The notes beneath the pieces were generated by a model. It saw only the letters and a program-made list of their open reading frames with translations, made no database searches and was not told the DNA's origin. From Cardiobacterium sp. Marseille-Q4385 (GTDB taxonomy: Bacteria > Pseudomonadota > Gammaproteobacteria > Cardiobacteriales > Cardiobacteriaceae): a DNA stretch of 64,000 bases. Where the stretch lies: NCBI RefSeq assembly GCF_916618745.1, contig NZ_OU745373.1, forward strand, positions 2,494,501 through 2,558,500. Direction: 5' to 3'. A program made the position numbers and the translations under genes. Every line of letters starts with the position of its first letter. Within the stretch, counting starts at the first letter, position 1. This document shows positions 54,371 through 63,584 of this stretch, in pieces.

Positions 54371-55927
54371 TCAGAAGTGGTACTGCTTCGCCAGTTCACG
54401 GAAGGAGGCGGTTTGTTCTTTCACCCAGGCCTCATCTTTGCCGAGTTCGGCGGCGATGTAACGGGCGACATCTTCGGCGACTTCAGCGGCAGCACGGGCA
54501 TCAAGGAAGAGGAAGCGGATGCGGCGTGCCAGCACGTCTTCCAGGGTTTGTGCCATTTCTTCACGCACTGCCCACAGGGCTTCGGCGTAGAGGAAAGGAT
54601 GATTCGGGTGGATTTTGCTGCCGGCTTTGGCATCGCTTTTTGCCAGAGCTTCGATAGCGGCGCGGTCGCTGCCGTAGAGGCCAAGATGGCTTTTTTCGTC
54701 TGCTGGTTGGTGGCCGTGGATTTTCAGGTCAACGGTTTTGCAGTCTTTGGCGGGCAGGACATTTTCTTTGATAGCGGCGTCAACGGCGTCTTCAGCCATT
54801 TGCCGGTAGGTTGTCCATTTGCCGCCGATGATGTCCACCATACCGGACGGAGTAACGTGTACTTTGTGGCTGCGCGAGACTTCTTTGGTGCTCTTGCCGC
54901 CTTCTTTCGGCGCGGCGAGCGGACGCAGACCGACGAAGACACTCTTGATGTCGGCGCGGGTCGGCGCTTTGACGAGGTAGTCTTTGGCGGTGTTCAGGAT
55001 GAAGTCGATCTCTTTTTCCAGCGGCTTCGGCTCGTATTCGGCGTCTTTGACGAGGGTATCGGTGGTGCCGACGACGAGTTTGTCATGCCACGGCACGGCG
55101 AAGAGAACGCGACCGTCTGAGGTTTTCGGCACCATCAGCGCGCTGTCGCCCGGCAGGAATTCGCGGTCAATAACAATGTGTACGCCCTGGCTGGGAACGA
55201 CGCCGTCCATGCCTTCCGGATTGTCCATTGCATTGATTTCGTTAGTGAAGACGCCGGTAGCGTTGACGACGCAGTTGGCTTTGATGTCGAAGGTGTCGCC
55301 GCTGAGGGTATCTTTGGCTTTGACGCCATTGATTTTACCGGCGTCGTTTTTGCTGAGACCTGTGACTTCGCAGTAGTTAACGACGGTTGCACCGTGATCA
55401 ACTGCGGTTTGTGCGAGGTTGACGGCGAGACGGGCGTCGTCGAACTGGCCATCGTAGTAACAGACGCCGTTGCGTAATTTTTCGGGCTTGACGCCTTGGA
55501 GCAGGCGGTTCGCTTCATCTTTGCCGAGGTAACGGGTCCGGCCGATACCGAGTTTGCCGGCGAGGCGGTCGTAGAGCCACAGGCCGAAGGTGTAGTACGG
55601 TGCGGTCCACCATTTTTCGCCGGGGATGATGAAAGCTTCACTTTTGAAGAGGTGCGGTGCGTTTTTGCCGAGGCGGCCGCGTTCGCGCAGGGCTTCACGC
55701 ACGAGGGCTACGTCGCCCTGGGCGAGATAGCGCACACCACCGTGTACGAGCTTGGTGCTGCGGCTGGATGTGCCTTTGGCGAAGTCCATGCGTTCGAGCA
55801 ATAAGGTTTTGAAGCCGCGCGTGGTGGCATCAACGGCGATACCAAGGCCGGTTGCACCGCCGCCGATAACGACGACGTCCCATTCTTCCCCGCTTTTGGC
55901 ACGTTCGAGTTGCTCTTGTCTTTTCAT
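54371..55927 (-). CDS. glpD: Aerobic glycerol-3-phosphate dehydrogenase
   Basis: This membrane-bound flavoenzyme oxidises glycerol 3-phosphate to dihydroxyacetone phosphate and passes electrons to quinone. The product has 518 residues. The FAD fold is VVVIGGGATGLGIAVDA near residue 20. RSTKLVHGGVRYL, VPSQGVHIVID and IIGGKWTTYRQMAEDAVD also match the family. I start at 55927, where GGAG precedes ATG; a 14-residue extension is not needed. With glpKF at 28-30 kb it completes glycerol catabolism. An AT-rich promoter region separates it from glmU. Confidence 0.96.
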   Translation of the reverse strand: MKRQEQLERAKSGEEWDVVVIGGGATGLGIAVDATTRGFKTLLLERMDFAKGTSSRSTKLVHGGVRYLAQGDVALVREALRERGRLGKNAPHLFKSEAFIIPGEKWWTAPYYTFGLWLYDRLAGKLGIGRTRYLGKDEANRLLQGVKPEKLRNGVCYYDGQFDDARLAVNLAQTAVDHGATVVNYCEVTGLSKNDAGKINGVKAKDTLSGDTFDIKANCVVNATGVFTNEINAMDNPEGMDGVVPSQGVHIVIDREFLPGDSALMVPKTSDGRVLFAVPWHDKLVVGTTDTLVKDAEYEPKPLEKEIDFILNTAKDYLVKAPTRADIKSVFVGLRPLAAPKEGGKSTKEVSRSHKVHVTPSGMVDIIGGKWTTYRQMAEDAVDAAIKENVLPAKDCKTVDLKIHGHQPADEKSHLGLYGSDRAAIEALAKSDAKAGSKIHPNHPFLYAEALWAVREEMAQTLEDVLARRIRFLFLDARAAAEVAEDVARYIAAELGKDEAWVKEQTASFRELAKQYHF

Positions 55928-56102
55928 GTGTTTTTTCTCCAATTTTTTTCTGAATTTAACCGGCATCACCGGAAAATATGCGGTATTTTAACACCACATC
56001 CTCAAAATCATCACAAAAAATGTAAAAAATTAACGACTAATCCACATCATCAGATGCATTCCGTTAGAATGCTACTCTTTTCACGCTTTTTGAGGATTTA
56101 TT

Positions 56103-57476
56103 ATGCGTACTCTCGCTTTGATTCTCGCAGCCGGTAAAGGCACGCGAATGCGTTCGGCTCAAGCCAAGGTGCTGCAACCTGTTGGCGGTAAGGCCATGAT
56201 CGTGCATCTGCTGGAAACGTTGCAGGAGCTCACTCTTGAGCGCACGGCAGTAGTGTTTGGATATCAGGGTGAGCAGTTACGCGCCTGTATTGAACCTGCC
56301 TGGCCACAAATACAGTGGATTGCGCAGACCGAGCAGCGCGGCACGGGGCATGCGGTGCAGATGGCTATGGCGGAAATCGCGCAAACCGAGCGGACACTGA
56401 TTCTTTTCGGTGATACACCGCTGGTGCGCGCGTCAACATTACAGCGCTTGCTGGATGCGTCGCAGGAAAGCGGTTTCGCCCTGCTTTCTGCTGTGGTGGA
56501 TAATCCTTTCGGTTACGGACGCATCGTGCGTGATGCTGACGGCAGCGTCAGCGCAGTGGTTGAGGAAAAGGACGCTAGCGAGACGCAGCGGGCAATTACC
56601 GAAATCAACACCGGTATGATGGTGGTTGCGCGTGACATCCTCACCACGCACTTGCCGCAATTGCAAAACAATAATGCACAAGGCGAATACTATCTGCCTG
56701 ACCTTGTTGCCCTGCACCGCGCGGCAGGAGGAAGAATCTCCGCCATAATCGCCGACGATGCTGAAGAAACGATGGGTATCAATACCCGCGCGCAGCAGGC
56801 GCAGGCGGAAGCGGTGTACCGCCGCCGTCAGGCACAAGCCTTGCTGGATGCTGGTGTCACACTGATTGACCCTGCGCGCATCGACATCCATGGCACAGTC
56901 AGCGCCGGACGTGATGTGGTCATTGAGGCAAATGTTGTCATCAAAGGCACGGTCAGCCTCGGCGACAACGTCTATATCGAAAGCGGCTGCGTACTCGATA
57001 ACTGCACTATCGGCGCGCATGCGCGTGTGTACAGCCACTCGCGCCTTGAGCATTGCAGCGTTGGTGCCAATGCACAAGTCGGTCCCTTTGCCCGTCTACG
57101 CCCTAAAACCGTGCTTGATGAAGGAGTGCGCATTGGCAACTTCGTCGAAACCAAAGCAGCAACCATCGGCAAAGGTAGCAAAGTCAATCATCTGAGCTAT
57201 ATCGGTGACGCCGTCATCGGCAGTGCGGTCAACATCGGCGCCGGGACAATTACCTGTAACTACGACGGCGCAAACAAATACCGTACCACCCTAGGCGATC
57301 GTGTCTTCATTGGCTCGAACAGCGCTCTCGTCGCTCCGGTCAACATCGGTGACGGTGCAACCATCGGTGCAGGTTCTGTCATCACCAAAGACGTTCCGGC
57401 AGAGCAACTTGCGCTCACCCGCAGCGAACAGAAAATCATCAGTGGCTGGCAGCGTCCCGTAAAAAAAGCAAAATAA
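56103..57476 (+). CDS. glmU: Bifunctional GlmU (UDP-GlcNAc synthesis)
   Basis: GlmU acetylates glucosamine 1-phosphate and then makes UDP-GlcNAc, the precursor of peptidoglycan and LPS. The product has 457 residues. The uridyltransferase domain starts LILAAGKGTRMRS and has FGDTPLVR near residue 103. The C-terminal left-handed beta-helix is built of hexapeptide repeats (VSAGRDVVIEANVVIKGTV and later turns), with the catalytic region near VETKAATIGKGSKVNHLSYIG. TGAGGA precedes the ATG, and TTAGAATGC upstream is a likely -10 region. Confidence 0.97.
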   Translation: MRTLALILAAGKGTRMRSAQAKVLQPVGGKAMIVHLLETLQELTLERTAVVFGYQGEQLRACIEPAWPQIQWIAQTEQRGTGHAVQMAMAEIAQTERTLILFGDTPLVRASTLQRLLDASQESGFALLSAVVDNPFGYGRIVRDADGSVSAVVEEKDASETQRAITEINTGMMVVARDILTTHLPQLQNNNAQGEYYLPDLVALHRAAGGRISAIIADDAEETMGINTRAQQAQAEAVYRRRQAQALLDAGVTLIDPARIDIHGTVSAGRDVVIEANVVIKGTVSLGDNVYIESGCVLDNCTIGAHARVYSHSRLEHCSVGANAQVGPFARLRPKTVLDEGVRIGNFVETKAATIGKGSKVNHLSYIGDAVIGSAVNIGAGTITCNYDGANKYRTTLGDRVFIGSNSALVAPVNIGDGATIGAGSVITKDVPAEQLALTRSEQKIISGWQRPVKKAK

Positions 57477-57508
57477 ACAATGTGCTAGCGCACAATGTGA
57501 AAAGTGCC

Positions 57509-57536
57509 TTGCAAACGCATGAAAAATCCCTAAAAT
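57509..57536 (+). promoter_or_regulatory. Promoter of 4.5S RNA
   Basis: TTGCAA at 57509-57514 and TAAAAT at 57531-57536 are separated by 16 bp, and transcription would begin about 7 bp on, at the RNA 5' end. Confidence 0.75.
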
Positions 57537-57542
57537 GCGCCG

Positions 57543-57650
57543 CTGGTCTGCATTGGCGCTTCGCAACGATCAGCCGCAAACCCCGTCAGGTCCGGAAGGA
57601 AGCAGCGGTAGTGGTGAAATCGGGTGCCGGAGTAAGCTGGTGCAGGCCTT
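57543..57650 (+). ncRNA. ffs: 4.5S signal recognition particle RNA
   Basis: The SRP domain IV hallmark GTCAGGTCCGGAAGGAAGCA is present at about 57584-57605, with its GGAA tetraloop. The ends pair as GGTCTGCA (from 57545) with TGCAGGCC (to 57648), and a T run follows directly. About 105 nt matches the small bacterial SRP RNA, which binds Ffh for cotranslational membrane targeting. Its place just before dnaX is seen in other proteobacteria. Confidence 0.97.
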
Positions 57651-57677
57651 TTTCTATTTATAAGCAGCAAAAATCCC

Positions 57678-59612
57678 ATGTCTGAGGCTTATCAGGTACT
57701 CGCCCGCCGCTGGCGCCCGAAAAACTTTCACCAACTGGTTGGCCAGACACATGTAACCCAGGCGCTGACCTACGCGCTTGATCACAACCGCATCCACCAC
57801 GCCTATCTCTTCACCGGCACACGCGGCGTCGGTAAAACCACCATCGCCCGTATTTTCGCGAAATCCCTCAACTGTAAAACACGCGGTGTCAGCTCCGAGC
57901 CCTGCGGTGAATGCGAGCACTGCCGCGAAATTGACGAAGGCCGCTTTCCCGACCTTATCGAAGTGGATGCCGCCTCGCGTTCACGCGTAGAAGAAACCCG
58001 CGAGCTTTTGGACAACATCCCCTACGCTCCGGTCAAAGGGAACTACAAAGTCTATCTCATTGACGAAGTGCACATGTTTTCGGCCAGCAGCTTCAACGCC
58101 CTGCTGAAGACCCTCGAAGAGCCGCCGGAACACGTCAAATTCATTCTCGCCACCACTGACCCGCAAAAACTGCCCGCGACTATTCTCTCGCGCTGCCTGC
58201 AATTTCACCTGAAAAACATGAGCGAGCGGCAAATCACCGACCACCTCGCCCATATTCTTGATAGCGAACATGCCGCCTACGACCGCGACGCCCTGCAACT
58301 ATTAGCCAACGCCGCTGCTGGCAGCATGCGCGACAGCCTTAGCCTGCTCGACCAGGCGCTTGCCTATGGTCAGGGTGAAGTGCGCAGCCGCGATGTTGCC
58401 ACCCTGCTCGGCGCCGTGCCTGAACCGCAACTCAACCAGATGCTGCATATGCTGGCTGATGGTAATGCCGCCGGATTGCGGCAAATCCTTGATGCACTGG
58501 ACGAATACGCACCGGACTACGCCAACCTGCTGCTGCGTCTCTTGCAGCAAATCCAGAAAATCACCATCGTTCGCCTTAACGCCGAGCGTTATCCGGGCGA
58601 AATCCCCACTGAACTGCATGCGCTAGCTGCGCGCCTACCCGTCGAACTCGTGCAACTGTGGTATCAAATTGGCGGCGACACCTGGCAAAACCTGCCCTAC
58701 CAGCCCGACGCGCGTATGGCGCTGGAAATGAGCCTACTGCGCATGATTGCCCTGCAACCGCTGCTGCCGGATGCCGACCCGCAACAGGCACCTATCATCC
58801 ATGAAGCCGCGCCCGCTGCCGCTACCAATGACCTCACTGCGATTCTGCAAGACACAACGCCAAGCGGGACAACAGCAGCATCCATTAACACGGACAACAG
58901 CACACAGACCGAATCGCTCGCGCCATCAGGCGAGATAACAGCGGCATCCATCAACACGGATCACAGCGCACACACCGAATCGCCCGTGCCACCAAGCGGG
59001 ACGACGGCGCCACCTGTCGCAGCAAACACAGAAGAAGCTCCGCCGCCGTGGGAAGATATGCCCGCCGCTGACGACAATGACATTCCGCCGTGGGTGAGCG
59101 AAACCATCCCTGACGAAAGCACCCCCACATCCGCACCATCTGTCACCGCTACCACAGAAAAAAAAACGGTAGCTGACGCACCTGCCAGCGACGACGCGCT
59201 AAGTCTTGAACTACTGGTGGACAACCTCGAACGCTGGAGCACCTTCCTCACTACCCTCGACCTGCACGAGTACCCGTTGCTGCTGCTCGAAAACAGTATC
59301 CCCGTCGCCTGGCAAGCACCACGCCTCAGCCTGCAAACGGGCACTAGCGGCATCATCTTTGACCAAAAACAGAACCGCGAACAGGCTGCCGCCGCCATCA
59401 CCGCCAAACTCGGCATCGCTTGCATCATCGACATCCAGCCGGGCGACGCCGTTACTACCCCCATTGACTACCGCCGCCAACAAAGCGCCGCACAACAAAA
59501 ACAGGCGGAAACCGACTTCCATAACCATCCGCAAGTGCAAGCTGCCCAAGCCGTCTTCGGCGACAGCCTGCGCGTGGACAACATCCAACCCACAAACCCT
59601 TCACAAACATAA
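57678..59612 (+). CDS. dnaX: DNA polymerase III subunits tau/gamma
   Basis: This is the clamp-loader ATPase and replisome organiser. The full product (tau) has 644 residues. The P-loop GTRGVGKTT is near residue 45 and the zinc-binding CKTRGVSSEPCGECEHC near 64. Walker B is LIDEVHM near 125, and LSRCLQFH is near 172. Residues about 370-500 form a low-complexity linker with a 21-22 residue tandem repeat (SGTTAASINTDNSTQTES, SGEITAASINTDHSAHTES) that coincides with the CAAGCGGGA dispersed DNA repeat. An A9 run at 59158 may allow a short gamma form. The C-terminal domain would bind the polymerase alpha subunit. Confidence 0.96.
   Translation: MSEAYQVLARRWRPKNFHQLVGQTHVTQALTYALDHNRIHHAYLFTGTRGVGKTTIARIFAKSLNCKTRGVSSEPCGECEHCREIDEGRFPDLIEVDAASRSRVEETRELLDNIPYAPVKGNYKVYLIDEVHMFSASSFNALLKTLEEPPEHVKFILATTDPQKLPATILSRCLQFHLKNMSERQITDHLAHILDSEHAAYDRDALQLLANAAAGSMRDSLSLLDQALAYGQGEVRSRDVATLLGAVPEPQLNQMLHMLADGNAAGLRQILDALDEYAPDYANLLLRLLQQIQKITIVRLNAERYPGEIPTELHALAARLPVELVQLWYQIGGDTWQNLPYQPDARMALEMSLLRMIALQPLLPDADPQQAPIIHEAAPAAATNDLTAILQDTTPSGTTAASINTDNSTQTESLAPSGEITAASINTDHSAHTESPVPPSGTTAPPVAANTEEAPPPWEDMPAADDNDIPPWVSETIPDESTPTSAPSVTATTEKKTVADAPASDDALSLELLVDNLERWSTFLTTLDLHEYPLLLLENSIPVAWQAPRLSLQTGTSGIIFDQKQNREQAAAAITAKLGIACIIDIQPGDAVTTPIDYRRQQSAAQQKQAETDFHNHPQVQAAQAVFGDSLRVDNIQPTNPSQT
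59158..59176 (+). promoter_or_regulatory. A9 slippery run with immediate stops in both other frames (possible gamma-subunit site)
   Basis: Nine As at 59158-59166 lie in codons GAA AAA AAA ACG (residues 494-497). A shift to -1 gives AAC GGT AGC TGA, a stop at 59174 and a product of about 499 residues. A shift to +1 gives CGG TAG. GGTAG right after the run can pair with CTGCC about 15 nt on, a weak 5-bp stem. I saw no good internal Shine-Dalgarno site upstream. Confidence 0.6.
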
Positions 59613-59621
59613 GGAGACACA

Positions 59622-59948
59622 ATGCTTCCCGGAAAATTGGGCAACATGATGAAAAAAGCGCAGGAAATGCAGGCGAACATGCAGAAAATGCAAGAAGAAC
59701 TGGCGAACAAACACGTCGTTGGCATCGCCGGTGCGGGTGCCGTCAAAGTGACCCTGAACGGCCACTACGCCTGTCAGCGCGTCGAGCTCGGCGAAGAAGC
59801 CCTGAAAGAAGACAAAGAAATGCTGGAAGCCCTCATTGCTGCCGCCATCAGCGATGCCGCCAGCAAAGTTAACCAAATGACCCAGGAAGAAATGGCGGCC
59901 ATCACCGGCGGCATGGGCCTGCCTGGCGGCTTCAAACTGCCCTTCTGA
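59622..59948 (+). CDS. ybaB: YbaB/EbfC nucleoid-associated protein
   Basis: This is a 108-residue DNA-binding dimer. It opens with LPGKLGNMMKKAQEMQANMQ, has the central GIAGAGAVKVTLNGHY strand region, and ends MGLPGGFKLPF. The coding end overlaps recR as TGATG. It sits in the conserved dnaX-ybaB-recR order, 9 bp after dnaX with AAGGAG before the ATG. Confidence 0.96.
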   Translation: MLPGKLGNMMKKAQEMQANMQKMQEELANKHVVGIAGAGAVKVTLNGHYACQRVELGEEALKEDKEMLEALIAAAISDAASKVNQMTQEEMAAITGGMGLPGGFKLPF

Positions 59949-60553
59949 TGAGTTTTTCCCCCGCCTTCGACCGCCTCGTGCAGGCTCTTACCTGCCTGCC
60001 GGGCGTCGGCAACAAAACCGCGCAGCGCATGGCGTTGCAACTCCTGCTCAACAAAACCGCACAGGCACAAGAACTGGCGGATGCCACTAACCACGCCCTG
60101 CACACCGTGCGCCGCTGCGAACAGTGCCGCAACATCAGCGACGAAGCGCTCTGCCTCATCTGCGCCAACCCGCGCCGAGATGCAGGCACCATCTGCGTCG
60201 TCGAAGCCCCCGCTGACGTGCTCGCCATCGAACAATCTACCGACTATCGCGGCCACTACTTCGTTCTCATGGGCCACATCTCGCCGCTGGACGGCATTGG
60301 CCCGGAAGAACTCGGTCTCGATATTCTTGACCAGCGCCTAGCCAGCGGCGACATCCACGAACTCGTGCTTGCTACCAACAGCACCATGGAAGGCGAAACC
60401 ACCGCCTACTTTCTCGCCGAACTGGCGGCCAAACACAACGTCCCCGCCACCCGCCTCGCCCACGGTGTACCGATGGGCGGTGAACTCGCTTACATCGATA
60501 AAAGCACCCTCGCACTCGCCTTCAACACCCGCAGCCGCTACCGTAGCGAATAA
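59948..60553 (+). CDS. recR: Recombination protein RecR
   Basis: RecR works with RecO and RecF to load RecA at gaps. The product has 201 residues. A helix-hairpin-helix start LTCLPGVGNKTAQRMALQL is followed by the C4 zinc finger CEQCRNISDEALCLIC near residues 57-72. The Toprim domain has VVEAPADVLAIEQ near 85 and LATNSTMEGETTA near 145. Its start overlaps the ybaB stop, so the two are coupled. CAAGCGGGATAACCACGCGG, a member of the dispersed repeat family, follows the stop. Confidence 0.97.
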   Translation: MSFSPAFDRLVQALTCLPGVGNKTAQRMALQLLLNKTAQAQELADATNHALHTVRRCEQCRNISDEALCLICANPRRDAGTICVVEAPADVLAIEQSTDYRGHYFVLMGHISPLDGIGPEELGLDILDQRLASGDIHELVLATNSTMEGETTAYFLAELAAKHNVPATRLAHGVPMGGELAYIDKSTLALAFNTRSRYRSE

Positions 60554-60638
60554 CCACTATCAAGCGGGATAACCACGCGGTTTGTAGAAGAGGGCAGGGC
60601 AGCCGTGCAGCGGGTACATACTGGTCTGCCGATAACGT

Positions 60639-61223
60639 TTACCCCAGCTTCACCCCGTCCTGCGTCATCTGCGCCTGCAACGCCGCGAGGCGTTTCACCG
60701 GATCAAGCAGCGGGTCATGCACATACGTCGCCAGCTGCTCCGCCGAAGCAGCGACCGCCTCAGCATCCGCACGCACCGCGCCGTGGAAAATAAACGGCGG
60801 CAGGAACGTCATCTGCAACAAATGTGCCGTCTGCACCAGTGGCTTCAAAAACTCGCTCATGGCAAAGCGGTTATAGCCGCCCGCCTGATATGAATCCGCC
60901 GGGCCGCCCGTAGAAATCACCGACAGCCATTCCTTGCCCGCCAGCGCCTGCCCACCGCCGTAGGCCCAGCCGTAAACCAGCACATCATCCAGCCATTGCT
61001 TCATCAAAGGCGGTGTCGAGTACCAGTAAAACGGATGCTGAAAGACGATGCGCTCATGCGCGAGCAGCGCGGCCTGTTCGGCGGCGACATCAATTTTGCC
61101 GTCCGGATACAGCGCATACATATCGCGCAACGTCACGCCTGCGGTGGCGAGACGCGCTACCCAGGCACGGTTGACCGTCGATTGCGCAAGGCGCGGATGA
61201 AAAACATTGACCAAAACTTGCAT
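60639..61223 (-). CDS. KefF-like NAD(P)H quinone oxidoreductase
   Basis: This is a 194-residue flavodoxin-fold enzyme. MYALYPDGKIDVAAEQAALLAHERIVFQHPFYWYS near residues 35-70 and GWAYGGGQALAGKEWL near 85 are typical of the KefF/MdaB group, which reduces quinones and, in KefF, activates the KefC potassium channel. No kefC gene is beside it. I start at 61223, where GAGG precedes ATG. The longer frame overlaps the divergent LysR leader. The divergent LysR regulator probably controls it. Confidence 0.88.
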   Translation of the reverse strand: MQVLVNVFHPRLAQSTVNRAWVARLATAGVTLRDMYALYPDGKIDVAAEQAALLAHERIVFQHPFYWYSTPPLMKQWLDDVLVYGWAYGGGQALAGKEWLSVISTGGPADSYQAGGYNRFAMSEFLKPLVQTAHLLQMTFLPPFIFHGAVRADAEAVAASAEQLATYVHDPLLDPVKRLAALQAQMTQDGVKLG

Positions 61224-61320
61224 AAAAACCTCGCAGAAAAAAGAGGTCGCTATCATAGGTCGTGCCGCTGCCCGCCATAAGCCACCCGGCATCGCATACC
61301 ATCATGCAGGAGAGCCACCA

Positions 61321-62244
61321 ATGCGTCCCAACGACTACGCCGAACTCGCCACCTTCGTTGCCATTGCCGAAACTGGCAGCTTCCGCGCCGCTGCCGCCCG
61401 TCTAGACCGCAAACCATCCACCATCTCGCATGCCATGCACGCCTTGGAAGAACGCCTCGGCGTGCGCCTGCTGCACCGCACCACCCGCAGCGTAGCCTTG
61501 ACCGAAGCGGGGCAGGCACTCTTTGCCCAGGTCGCCCCCGCCCTGGGCGCATTAAGCGACGCCCTCGACAGCGTGAATGCACACCGCGCCCAGCCTGCGG
61601 GCAACATCCGCCTCAGCGTGCCGCGCTGTGCCGCGACGGCTATCCTGCTGCCGCGCCTGCACGACTTCTGTACCCGCTACCCCGATATCCGCCTCGACAT
61701 CACCGCCGACAACCGCGCCATCGACATCGTGCGCGACGGCTTCGATGCGGGTATCCGCCTCGGCGAAAACCTCGCGGGCGATATGGTCGCCGTGCCGCTG
61801 ACCGGCGAACTGCATAGCGTCATCGTCGCCGCACCGGCTTACCTCGCCCGCTACGGTACTCCGCAAACCCCGCAGGAACTGCTGCAACACCGTTGCCTCG
61901 GCTTCCGTCAGCCGGGCGGGCAAGACCTCTACCGTTGGGAAATCGAGCATGACGGCGTTGCGCAAAACCTCGCTCTGCCGCATCCGCTTATCTTTGACGA
62001 CCCCGAACTCATGGCGGAAGCCACGGTGTGCGGCCTCGGCATCAGCTACGGCATGGACATCGTCTGCGCGCCCTATTTGCGTGATGGACGCCTGACGACC
62101 ATCCTCGATGACTACTGCCCGCGCTACCCCGGCTTCTACCTCTATTACCCTAGCCGCTACACCAGTGCCGCCCTGCGCGCCTTCATTGACAGCCTGCGTA
62201 TGGCGGAAATACCACTGCCAGGCCGCGTTTCTGCTGATACATGA
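61321..62244 (+). CDS. LysR family regulator
   Basis: This is a 307-residue transcription factor. The winged helix is near residues 6-65 (FVAIAETGSFRAAAARLDRKPSTISHAM and LLHRTTRSVALTEAGQ). The effector domain begins near 93 with NIRLSVPRCAATAILLPRL, as in regulators of aromatic or quinone-stress genes. GGAG precedes the ATG. The 97-bp gap to the divergent KefF-like gene should hold shared operators. I saw no clear T-N11-A site worth marking. Confidence 0.92.
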   Translation: MRPNDYAELATFVAIAETGSFRAAAARLDRKPSTISHAMHALEERLGVRLLHRTTRSVALTEAGQALFAQVAPALGALSDALDSVNAHRAQPAGNIRLSVPRCAATAILLPRLHDFCTRYPDIRLDITADNRAIDIVRDGFDAGIRLGENLAGDMVAVPLTGELHSVIVAAPAYLARYGTPQTPQELLQHRCLGFRQPGGQDLYRWEIEHDGVAQNLALPHPLIFDDPELMAEATVCGLGISYGMDIVCAPYLRDGRLTTILDDYCPRYPGFYLYYPSRYTSAALRAFIDSLRMAEIPLPGRVSADT

Positions 62245-62330
62245 AAAAACCTAATCACCGCCACAGTGAATGACCAATCAAACAGGCTATAATGCCCGCC
62301 CTTTCACAGACATCCACAGCGGAGAACCCC

Positions 62331-63515
62331 ATGCAAGAACAAACCGACATCATCGTCGTTGGCGCCGGCCCCGCCGGACTCGCCTTCTGTCGCTCACTCG
62401 CCGGCAGCCAGCTCAACATCAGTGTCGTCGAAATCCACAGCAAAGACGTCCTCGCCGATCCACCTTACGACGGCCGCGAAATCGCCCTGACCCATCCCTC
62501 CAAAGCCATCCTTGAAAACCTCGGCATCTGGCAGCGCTTCCCCGCGGATGAAGTCTATAACCTGCGCGAAGCCTCTGTATTAAACGGCAACTCGCCTTAC
62601 CGCCTGCACTTCCCGCTGCCGCCGTCGGACAGCCATAAACGGCCGATCGATACCCTCGGCTACCTTGTGCCTAACCACATCATCCGTCGCGGTGCCTACG
62701 AATCCGTGCAAGAACAGGCCAATATCCGCTGGCATACCGAGCGCCGCGTCGTTGCCTGCGGCAGCGATACCAGTAGCGCTCACGTCACCCTCGATAACGG
62801 AGACATCATCAGCGGCAAACTACTGGTCGCCGCCGACAGCCGCTTTTCCTTCATCCGCCGCGCGATGGGCATCGCCGCCGACACCCACGAATTCGGGCGC
62901 AACGTCCTCGTCTTCCGCCTCGAACACGAACACACAAACGACCATACCGCGAGTGAATGCTTCTTCTACGGCAGCACCCTTGCCCTCCTGCCGCTCACTG
63001 ACCACATCACTAACTGCGTCATCACCGTCGACAGCCGCAAAGCCCCGGCACTTATCGCTTTGGGCGACGGCATCGCCGCACACGTCGCCGCTGAAATCGA
63101 TCACCGCCTCGGCGCGATGAAACTCATCAGCACCATCCACGACTACCCGCTGGTTGGCGTACACGCCCGCCGCTTCCACACCAACCGCTGCGCCCTCATC
63201 GGCGATGCCGCTTGCGGCATGCACCCCGTCACCGCGCACGGTTACAACCTCGGCCTGCAAAGTCAGGAAATCCTCTCGCGCCTCATCCTGCGTCAGGCAG
63301 GGCAGGGCAAAGACATCGGCGACCCAACCATGCTCGCCGCTTACGGCCGCCGCCACCAGCTGAACACCCGTCCGCTGTATCACGGCACCAATGCCATCGT
63401 CAAACTCTTCACCCGCGAGACCCCGTCGGCCCGCATCCTTCGTCACGGTGTCCTGCGCCTGTCCGACCATCTGCCGCCGCTGAAACGCTTGATTACACGG
63501 CAGTTAACCGGCTAA
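62331..63515 (+). CDS. UbiH/UbiM-type FAD monooxygenase
   Basis: This is a 394-residue flavin hydroxylase of ubiquinone synthesis. The FAD motif is DIIVVGAGPAGLAFCRSLAG near residue 6. A second motif near 300 is CALIGDAACGMHPVTAHGYN. UbiF/H/I enzymes usually have HPIAGQGFNLG at this point. The HPVTAHGYNLGL form is, as I recall, the mark of UbiM, an alternative hydroxylase. I start at 62331, where GGAGAA precedes ATG. TATAAT near 62289 is a likely -10 box. Confidence 0.85.
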   Translation: MQEQTDIIVVGAGPAGLAFCRSLAGSQLNISVVEIHSKDVLADPPYDGREIALTHPSKAILENLGIWQRFPADEVYNLREASVLNGNSPYRLHFPLPPSDSHKRPIDTLGYLVPNHIIRRGAYESVQEQANIRWHTERRVVACGSDTSSAHVTLDNGDIISGKLLVAADSRFSFIRRAMGIAADTHEFGRNVLVFRLEHEHTNDHTASECFFYGSTLALLPLTDHITNCVITVDSRKAPALIALGDGIAAHVAAEIDHRLGAMKLISTIHDYPLVGVHARRFHTNRCALIGDAACGMHPVTAHGYNLGLQSQEILSRLILRQAGQGKDIGDPTMLAAYGRRHQLNTRPLYHGTNAIVKLFTRETPSARILRHGVLRLSDHLPPLKRLITRQLTG

Positions 63516-63584
63516 AGCTTCCTAGACCCCCCCAGGCAAAGCTGCTACACTTCGCCGCCTTCACCATCCCATACAGGAGAACCC

